Source of the DNA: PBB1 sp031380885
Lineage (GTDB): Bacteria > Pseudomonadota > Gammaproteobacteria > Burkholderiales > Burkholderiaceae_C
Direction: 5' to 3'
Length of the DNA stretch: 27,698 nt
NCBI GenBank assembly: GCA_031380885.1
Contig: JANMXL010000063.1
Coordinates: forward strand, 1-27,698
Shown in pieces: positions 21,724-27,698 of this stretch. The number at the start of each line of letters is the position of its first letter. Position 1 is the first letter of the stretch. Below the pieces are notes generated by a model. It saw only the letters and a list, made by a program, of their open reading frames with translations. It was not told the DNA's origin and ran no database searches. Made by a program: the position numbers and the translations under genes.

Positions 21724-22844
21724 CGCGAAGTCACCACTTCCGGTGCGGCCGAGCGACCATGCTCCGGCGCCGGCCACAGCCCGCGCGGGCGCGCGAGCAT
21801 GATGCCGATCATCGCCAGCGCGATCAGCAGCTGGCGCAGGATGGCCGCGTCGAGCCGGCCACCGGTCATCGCCTGCAGCGGGCCGGCCACATAGCGCAGC
21901 ACCTCAGGCAGCGCGGCCAGCAACAGCGCCCCGATGACGACGCCGGGGATGTGGCCCAGGCCACCGAGCACCACCATCGCGACGATCAGCACCGATTCCT
22001 GTAGCGAGAACGATTCGGGCGACACGAAGCCCTGGAAGCTGGCGAACAGCACACCGGCCACACCGCCGAAGGTGGCGCCCATGCCGAACGCCAGCAGCTT
22101 CAGGTTGCGGGTGTTGATGCCCATCGCCTTGGCCGCAATCTCGTCCTCGCGGATCGCCATCCAGGCGCGGCCGATGCGGCTGCGCTCCAGCCGGTAGCAA
22201 ATCAGCACACCGACGACGACCAGGGCCAGGAACAGGTAGTAGTAATTGGTGACCGACGGGATGCTGAACCCGAACAGATCCCACTTCTTCGCCAGGTCCC
22301 AGCCGAACAGCGACAGCGAATCGATCTGACCGATGCCGCGCGGGCCGTTGGTGATGTTGTAGGGCTGCTCCATGTTCGCCAGGAAGACGCGAATGATCTC
22401 GCCGAAGCCGAGGGTGACGATCGCGAGGTAATCGCCGCGCAGCTTGAGCGTCGGCGCGCCGAGCAGCAGCCCGGTCAGCCCCGCCAATGCCGCACCGACC
22501 GGCAGCACCACCCAGATCGGCGCGTGCAGGCCGTTCGGGAACATCGCCGCGAGGGCCGGAAAGTTGTCGGTCAGCTGCGGGCTGGCGACCAGCGCGAACA
22601 GGTAGGCACCGACCGCATAGAACGCCACATAGCCGAGGTCCAGCAGGCCGGCGTAGCCCACCACGATGTTCAGACCGAGCGCCAGCAGCACGTAAAGCAG
22701 CGCGGTGTCGATGATGCGCACCCAGGCGTTGCCGAACTGCTGTGCGATCAGCGGCAGGATCAGCAGTGCAACGGCGGTCAGCAGCAACACTCCCAGCTTG
22801 CGCCCCGAGCCGGATGACGCGTACACGCCAGAGCCCTCACGCAC
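21720..22844 (-). CDS. livM: Branched-chain amino acid ABC transporter, permease LivM
   Basis: One of the two permease subunits, up to 374 residues, with about eight to ten membrane helices. Diagnostic segments are LALGLNIVVGYAGLLDLGYV, APTLKLRGDYLAIVTLGFGE, then WMAIREDEIAAKAMGINTRN and LKLLAFGMGATFGGVAG, which carry the EAA-like loop. The GTG at 22844 overlaps the livH stop by eight bases; a GTG at 22826 with GAGG upstream is an alternative that would shorten it by six residues. The livG start overlaps its end. Confidence 0.95.
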   Translation of the reverse strand: MREGSGVYASSGSGRKLGVLLLTAVALLILPLIAQQFGNAWVRIIDTALLYVLLALGLNIVVGYAGLLDLGYVAFYAVGAYLFALVASPQLTDNFPALAAMFPNGLHAPIWVVLPVGAALAGLTGLLLGAPTLKLRGDYLAIVTLGFGEIIRVFLANMEQPYNITNGPRGIGQIDSLSLFGWDLAKKWDLFGFSIPSVTNYYYLFLALVVVGVLICYRLERSRIGRAWMAIREDEIAAKAMGINTRNLKLLAFGMGATFGGVAGVLFASFQGFVSPESFSLQESVLIVAMVVLGGLGHIPGVVIGALLLAALPEVLRYVAGPLQAMTGGRLDAAILRQLLIALAMIGIMLARPRGLWPAPEHGRSAAPEVVTSR

Positions 22845-23760
22845 GGTCGGCCACCCGTTCGCCCAGCAGGCCTTGCGGGCGCAGCGTCAGCACCGCGATC
22901 AGCACGATGAAGGCGAAGATGTCTTGGTACTGGCTGCCCAGCACGCCGCCGGTCAGCGCACCGATGTAGCCCGCGCCCAGTGCCTCGATCAGCCCGAGCA
23001 GCACGCCACCCAGCATCGCGCCGGCCAGGTTGCCGATGCCACCGAACACCGCGGCGGTGAACGCTTTCAGGCCGGGCAGAAAACCCATGCTGTGCTGCAC
23101 CGAGCCGTAGTTGGCGGCGTACATCACGCCGGCCAGCGCGGCCAGCGCGGCACCGATGACGAAGGTGACCGAGATGATCACGTCAGGCTTTACACCCATC
23201 AGCCCGGCCACCCGCGGGTTTTCGGCGGTGGCGCGCATCGCGCGGCCCAGCTTCGTGCGGTTGACCAGGAACATCAGGCCTGCCAACGTGACCGCGGTGA
23301 CAACCAGGATCAGGATCTGCGTGGTGTTGATCACCGCGCCACCGATGTGAAAGGGCTCCGCCGGCAGCAGGATGGGGTACGGCTTTGGGTTCGGCTTCCA
23401 GATGATCAGCGCCAGCGTTTGCAACAGCAGGCTCATGCCCATCGCGGTGATCAGCGGCGCCAGGCGCGGCGCGTTGCGCAGCGGCCGGTAGGCGATCTTC
23501 TCGATGCCGAAGTTCAGCACCGTGCAGACCACGATCGCGGCAATCAGTGAGATCAGCATCATCAGCCACCCGGGCAAGCCGCTGTCTGCGAGCGCGGTCA
23601 CCACCGTCCAACTGGTCAAGGCGCCCACCATCAGCACCTCACCGTGGGCGAAGTTGATCAGGTTGATGATCCCGTAGACCATCGTGTAGCCGAGTGCGAC
23701 CAGCGCATACACGCTGCCGAGCACCAGCCCGTTGATGAGCTGCTGGATGAAGGTGTCCAT
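22837..23760 (-). CDS. livH: Branched-chain amino acid ABC transporter, permease LivH
   Basis: The other permease subunit, 307 residues and strongly hydrophobic. It starts MDTFIQQLINGLVLGSVYAL, continues VALGYTMVYGIINLINFAHG and has MRATAENPRVAGLMGVKPD, the cytoplasmic coupling loop, then VFGGIGNLAGAMLGGVLLGL. All are LivH hallmarks. The ATG at 23760 lacks a strong Shine-Dalgarno. It is the first liv gene here; no substrate-binding protein gene (livK/livJ) precedes it, and the next gene upstream, 33 bases away on the same strand, is a diguanylate cyclase. The binding protein must be encoded elsewhere. Confidence 0.96.
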   Translation of the reverse strand: MDTFIQQLINGLVLGSVYALVALGYTMVYGIINLINFAHGEVLMVGALTSWTVVTALADSGLPGWLMMLISLIAAIVVCTVLNFGIEKIAYRPLRNAPRLAPLITAMGMSLLLQTLALIIWKPNPKPYPILLPAEPFHIGGAVINTTQILILVVTAVTLAGLMFLVNRTKLGRAMRATAENPRVAGLMGVKPDVIISVTFVIGAALAALAGVMYAANYGSVQHSMGFLPGLKAFTAAVFGGIGNLAGAMLGGVLLGLIEALGAGYIGALTGGVLGSQYQDIFAFIVLIAVLTLRPQGLLGERVADRA

Positions 23761-23793
23761 CGGGGGAAATCAGTCCTCGGCTGTCGATGCGGG

Positions 23794-25461
23794 TCAGCCG
23801 ATCAGCGTGCGGTTCTTGCCGGCGCGTTTGGCCTGGTACAGCGCGACGTCGGCGCGCTCCAGGGCATCCTCGATGCGTTCGCCGACACGGAAGCCGGTGA
23901 CACCGGCCGAGAAGGTCACGAACACCTGCCTGTTCTCGTGCATGAACAGCCCGCCGGTCAGCGCACGTTGAAGCCGGGTGAGTATCTGCTGGCCTTCATC
24001 GACCGGCGTGTCGGGCAACAGCACGACGAATTCCTCGCCGCCGTAGCGGGCCACCACGTCGGTCGGCCGCAGGGCCTTGGACACCATCGCCGCCAGCGCC
24101 CTCAGCGCTTCATCGCCCGCGGCATGGCCGAGGTCGTCGTTCAGGCGTTTGAAGTTGTCGATGTCGAGCAGACCGATCGCAAGTCCACCCAGGCCAGGCG
24201 TGGCGGCATCCACAGGGTCATCGACCACGCTGCGCTGCAGCCGCGCACATTCGACGTCGAAGGCCTGCTGCAAGCCGCGGCGGTTGGCGATCTGCGTCAA
24301 TTGATCGGTGGACACCTCGTCCGACAGCCGGCGCAGCTCGCCTTCGAGTTCACTGACACGCTGCGACAGGTCGGTGGCACGCACGCGCTCGTCGTGCAGC
24401 CGGCGTTGCGTCTGGTCGACCAGGCCCTGCACGGTGCGGCTTTCTTCGACCATCTCGCGCACGACCCCGGCCAGGCCTTCGAGCGAGTCGGCTTTTTCGA
24501 TCACATCGGCGTAGCGGCCCACGCTGTCGTGGAAGCTGCCAGTCTGCGAGCCGAGTTCGTTGAGCTCGCTGAGCATGCGGTTGATCAGGCCTTTCAGCGA
24601 ATCGCGCGCGGTCTCGCGCTCGACGCGCAAGCGGCCCTGGCGCTCGCGGGTGTCGCGCAGCAGTTCGCTCACCGCCCGCACACCGCGCGCGCTCAGGCCT
24701 TCGTCGAGCGTGACGCGCATGCGCGCGCACTGGCCTTGCGCCCAGCTGTCGTTCTCGGCCAGGTCGGTCAGGCTGGCGGTCAGTTCGCCGCACAGCGTGC
24801 TCATTTGGCCGAGCAGGTGGTGGCGGTGTTGCAGTACCGTGGCGGCGCGCTGGCAGAGCCGTTCGAGCGTGTCGATCAGCGCCGCCGTCGGCCCTTCTTC
24901 CTGCAGTTGCAGCAGCAGCACCGCCAGCGCCTGCGCGACCTCGTGTTGGGCCGCGCCCTGGTCGGGCAAGGCGCGCTGCACGGTGGCGGCCAGGGTCGTG
25001 ACGACACCCGTCCAGGCCGGCGCCGATGGGGCGACGGCCGGTGCTTCGTCGCCTGGCAGCGCAGCCGCTAATTCGACGCGGGCCGGCGCGGACGTGGCCT
25101 CAACGCCCTCCGACGCCGAAGGCTCAGCATCCCAGCTCACCACCAGTTGTGTCACGCGCCGCTGCAGCCGCCGCAGGTCGCTGCGACTGCCGTCGAGCAC
25201 ACGCTGCAGGCTGTCCTTCTTGCGCGCCGCGGTCCAGCCTCGGCTGCCACGTTCCAGACCGCGCACGATGCGCTCGATCAGCGCGGCGATGGCAGCGCCG
25301 TCGGCGGGTGCCGCCTCACCGGCCTCGGCCGCATAGGCGCGGGCATAGTTGTCGGGCGTGGGTTCGAGCTGTTCGAGCGCCAGCCGGCGCAGCGCCGCCT
25401 TGGCGATCTGCGCGGGGTCCATCACGCTGGCGGAAAGCGCGGCGGGGCGGGTTACGTCCAT
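23794..25461 (-). CDS. Diguanylate cyclase (GGDEF domain)
   Basis: The 555-residue product makes cyclic di-GMP from two GTP. The C-terminal GGDEF domain has TDQLTQIANRRGLQQAFD, LLDIDNFKRLNDDLGHAAGD, the active site RYGGEEFVVLLP (GGEEF at 474-478) and DVALYQAKRAGKNR. An inhibitory I-site RPTD (465-468) lies five residues before it, so product inhibition is likely. The long N-terminal part is mainly helical, probably cytoplasmic and coiled-coil, opening near MDPAQIAKAALRRLALEQLE and PTPDNYARAY, a type common in Burkholderiales GGDEF proteins; no sensor family is recognised. Start is ATG at 25461; ATG at 25422 is an alternative. It is 14 bases downstream of the next c-di-GMP gene. Confidence 0.93.
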   Translation of the reverse strand: MDVTRPAALSASVMDPAQIAKAALRRLALEQLEPTPDNYARAYAAEAGEAAPADGAAIAALIERIVRGLERGSRGWTAARKKDSLQRVLDGSRSDLRRLQRRVTQLVVSWDAEPSASEGVEATSAPARVELAAALPGDEAPAVAPSAPAWTGVVTTLAATVQRALPDQGAAQHEVAQALAVLLLQLQEEGPTAALIDTLERLCQRAATVLQHRHHLLGQMSTLCGELTASLTDLAENDSWAQGQCARMRVTLDEGLSARGVRAVSELLRDTRERQGRLRVERETARDSLKGLINRMLSELNELGSQTGSFHDSVGRYADVIEKADSLEGLAGVVREMVEESRTVQGLVDQTQRRLHDERVRATDLSQRVSELEGELRRLSDEVSTDQLTQIANRRGLQQAFDVECARLQRSVVDDPVDAATPGLGGLAIGLLDIDNFKRLNDDLGHAAGDEALRALAAMVSKALRPTDVVARYGGEEFVVLLPDTPVDEGQQILTRLQRALTGGLFMHENRQVFVTFSAGVTGFRVGERIEDALERADVALYQAKRAGKNRTLIG

Positions 25462-25475
25462 CGGCGAACGCCGCG

Positions 25476-27698
25476 TCAACCGAGCGGCTTCAGGCGCGGG
25501 TCGCGGGTGTCGGCGGCGCGCAGCACCTCGGCGATCTCGGCCTCGCCCGCCTTGCCGATCCACGGCGCCTTGCGCGGCAGGATGGTCTGCCGCAGCCAGG
25601 TCTCGATGTCTTCCGGCGGCAGCGGCTTGCTGAACAGAAAGCCCTGCATCACGCCGCAGCCCAGCCGGTGCAGCACCTCCATCTGGCGCAGGTTCTCGAC
25701 GCCCTCGGCAATCACCCGCAGGCCGAGCGAGCGCGCCAGCGCAATGATGGCGGTGACGACGGCCGAGCTTTGCGGCGTCATGCCCAGGTCGCGCACGAAG
25801 CTGCGGTCGATCTTCAATTCGCTGATCGGCAAGGTGGTCAGGTAGGCCAGCGACGAGTAGCCGGTGCCGAAGTCGTCGATCGAGATTTCGACCCCGATCT
25901 CGTTCAGCCGGTGCAGCGCCGGGATGACGTTCTGCAAGTCCTTCATCAGCCCGGTCTCGGTGATCTCGAGCTCGATCGCGTGGTGCGGCACGCCGTAGGT
26001 GGTGACGGCGTTGTGGATGTGCTCGACCAGGTCGGTACGCTCGAACAGACGGTTAGGCAGATTGACTGCGATCGAATCGGCGAAGCCGAAGCTGTCCTGC
26101 CAGATGCGGGCCTGGCGCGCCGCTTCGCGGATCGCCCATTCGCTGATCGGCACGATCAGGCCGGTCTCTTCGGCGAGCGGAATGAAGTCGCCTGGCGGCA
26201 CCAGCACGCCGTTGCGGCGCCAGCGCATCAAGGCCTCGGCGCCGACCATCCTGGCGCCGCGCACATCGACCTTCGGCTGGTAGTGCAGCACCAGTTCGTT
26301 GCGTTCGATGGCCTTGTGCAGCGCGCTTTCGAGTTCGAGCTTCTCGCGCCCCTTGCCGGCCAGCGCCGGGCGGTACATCGACGACGAGTTGCGCCCGGCC
26401 GACTTGACCGAATACATCGCCACATCGGCGTTGCGCAGCAGGTCGGCCACGCTCAGGCCGTCGCGCGGGTACAGCGCGATGCCCACGCTGGCGGTGACGA
26501 AGCATTCCTGACCGCCGACGATGATCGGCTCGCGCATCAGGTCGAGGATGCGGGTCGCAACGCGCTCGGCGTCGCGCTCGTCGGCCACTTCGGGCAGCAG
26601 TGCCACGAACTCGTCGCCGCCGTAGCGGCCGACCGCTTCCAGCGAGCGGTGCGAGCGCGTACCGAGCGACTCGATCGACGCGTCGGTCACCTGGTCGGCG
26701 TGGCGCACGCAGGAGCGCAAGCGCCGCGCTACCTCCATCAGCAACTCGTCGCCGGCGCCGTGGCCCAGCGTGTCGTTGATGACCTTGAAGCGATCCAGGT
26801 CGATCAGTAGCAGCGCCGCCTGGTGGTTCAGGCGGCGGCCATATTCCAGCGCCCGCTCGGCGCGCCAGATCAACTGGCGCCGGTTCGGCAGGCCGGTCAG
26901 CACATCGAAGTTCGCGAGGTGCCGGATCTTGTCCTCGGCCATGCGGCGGTCGGTCACGTCCTGGACGATGCCGCTGTAGCCGATCAGCGCGCCCTGCTCG
27001 CTGAACTCGGGTTCGGCCTCGACGTGAACAATGCGCTGGCGCCCGTCGCGCAAGGTGGCGGGAATGTCGGTGGCGAGCACGGTGCTGTGCTTCATCACCT
27101 CATGCAGCACGGCGACGAGGCCGCTGCGGTCGTCCTTCGACAACATGCGCAGCAGCGGCCGAAACGCCAGCCCGTCGTTCGGGCCGAGACCGAAGACGCG
27201 CAGGCCCTCGATCGAGAACACCAGCCCGCCGTGGCCGCGGCGCCAGTCGAAACTGCCCATGCGCGCCAGGTCTTGCGCGCGCGCCAGGCGCGACTTGCTG
27301 TGTTCGAGTTCGGCCCGCACGCGCGCCGCGCGCAGCAGGTAGCGCAGCCGCCCCGACAGCAGCCGCCACTGCGTCGACTTGACGAAGAAGTCGGAGGCGC
27401 CGGCCTCGTAGGCGCGGGTGATCGAGGCATCGTCGTCCAGGCCGGTGAGCATCAGCACCGGCAGCGATTCCAGGCCCGGCAGCAGGCGCAGTTCACGGCA
27501 GGTCTGGAAGCCGTCCAGGCCGGGCATCAGCGCGTCGAGTACGACCACATCGGGCAGCCAGCCGGCGAGCAGCTCGAGGGCCCGTTCGCCACTCGCGGCC
27601 TCGGTGACCGTGAATCCTTGCTCGCGCAACGCGATCGACGTGAGCAACAGGTTCACCTCATCATCATCGACCAGCAGCACCTGCGGCTGATCGGGAAG
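25476..27698 (-). CDS. Response regulator with PAS, GGDEF and EAL domains (5' end cut by window edge)
   Basis: The frame is open to the right edge, so the true start may lie outside; the first GTG inside is at 27680 and residues below count from it. A receiver domain comes first (LLVDDDEVN; phosphoacceptor Asp49 in VVVLDALMPG), then a PAS-like region (about 125-245), a GGDEF domain (HLANFDVLTGLPNRRQL, LIDLDRFKVINDTLGHGAGD, GRYGGDEF at 352-358) and an EAL domain with AEALMRW (481-487), IDDFGTGYSSLAYL, ELKIDRSFV and IAEGVEN, ending near QGFLFSKPLP. Both catalytic motifs look intact, so it could make or degrade c-di-GMP. An insert of about 19 residues separates the RHAD I-site position (326-329) from GGDEF. 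A partner kinase is not visible. Confidence 0.93.
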   Translation of the reverse strand, partial: LPDQPQVLLVDDDEVNLLLTSIALREQGFTVTEAASGERALELLAGWLPDVVVLDALMPGLDGFQTCRELRLLPGLESLPVLMLTGLDDDASITRAYEAGASDFFVKSTQWRLLSGRLRYLLRAARVRAELEHSKSRLARAQDLARMGSFDWRRGHGGLVFSIEGLRVFGLGPNDGLAFRPLLRMLSKDDRSGLVAVLHEVMKHSTVLATDIPATLRDGRQRIVHVEAEPEFSEQGALIGYSGIVQDVTDRRMAEDKIRHLANFDVLTGLPNRRQLIWRAERALEYGRRLNHQAALLLIDLDRFKVINDTLGHGAGDELLMEVARRLRSCVRHADQVTDASIESLGTRSHRSLEAVGRYGGDEFVALLPEVADERDAERVATRILDLMREPIIVGGQECFVTASVGIALYPRDGLSVADLLRNADVAMYSVKSAGRNSSSMYRPALAGKGREKLELESALHKAIERNELVLHYQPKVDVRGARMVGAEALMRWRRNGVLVPPGDFIPLAEETGLIVPISEWAIREAARQARIWQDSFGFADSIAVNLPNRLFERTDLVEHIHNAVTTYGVPHHAIELEITETGLMKDLQNVIPALHRLNEIGVEISIDDFGTGYSSLAYLTTLPISELKIDRSFVRDLGMTPQSSAVVTAIIALARSLGLRVIAEGVENLRQMEVLHRLGCGVMQGFLFSKPLPPEDIETWLRQTILPRKAPWIGKAGEAEIAEVLRAADTRDPRLKPLG

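Overview
The window is a high-GC chromosomal segment from a betaproteobacterium, most likely order Burkholderiales and probably near the Rubrivivax/Leptothrix/Comamonadaceae group. The placement rests on gene order (rpsF-priB-rpsR-rplI-dnaB; gloB-methyltransferase-rnhA; dnaX-ybaB-recR beside the SRP RNA), strong GC bias at third codon positions, and a PEP-CTERM sorted protein. No database was searched, so it is an inference. Most of the window is core genome. I see no tRNA, rRNA, CRISPR array, insertion sequence or phage gene.

Layout. (1) 1-2.0 kb, minus strand: ribosomal protein/primosome operon rpsF-priB-rpsR-rplI with a good promoter and an intrinsic terminator, then the start of dnaB behind a short region with DnaA-box-like 9-mers. 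(2) 2.0-5.5 kb, minus: a sodium:solute symporter with an unusual charged insert and an EF-hand-like loop, rnhA, and a YafS-like methyltransferase. (3) 5.5-7.9 kb, plus: gloB and mltD; the gloB start codon overlaps the divergent methyltransferase start codon. (4) 7.9-11.3 kb, minus: dnaX-ybaB-recR-MAPEG, with a three-hairpin palindromic element between ybaB and recR. (5) 11.4-16.7 kb, mixed strands: a divergent PurM-like gene, the 4.5S/SRP RNA gene, a pterin dehydratase, a DUF808 membrane protein, a secreted FKBP isomerase, dusC and a conserved unknown gene. (6) 16.7-20.1 kb, minus: a histidine kinase/response regulator pair and a Spondin_N-like PEP-CTERM protein. (7) 20.2-23.8 kb, minus: livHMGF, the branched-chain amino acid ABC transporter without a substrate-binding protein. 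(8) 23.8 kb to the right edge, minus: two cyclic-di-GMP genes.

The most unusual structure is in regions 6 and 7. The last 140 nt of the livF coding sequence (20229-20368) recur as a degraded copy at 16756-16895, same orientation, 3473 bp away, about 89% identical by my manual gapless alignment. The copy seems to carry an internal 138-bp in-frame deletion at a 6-bp microhomology. The two-component system and PEP-CTERM gene therefore lie between two direct copies of the livF 3' end, as an inserted or rearranged block would.

Functionally the core genes cover replication and repair (DnaB, PriB, DnaX, YbaB, RecR, RNase HI), translation and export (S6, S18, L9, DusC, SRP RNA), methylglyoxal detoxification (GloB), wall turnover (MltD) and nutrient import (symporter, Liv). 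Signalling is represented by a kinase/regulator pair and two c-di-GMP enzymes. I found no clearly new multi-gene system. The livF-flanked block, the DnaA-like boxes before dnaB and the ybaB-recR palindromes are the best leads.
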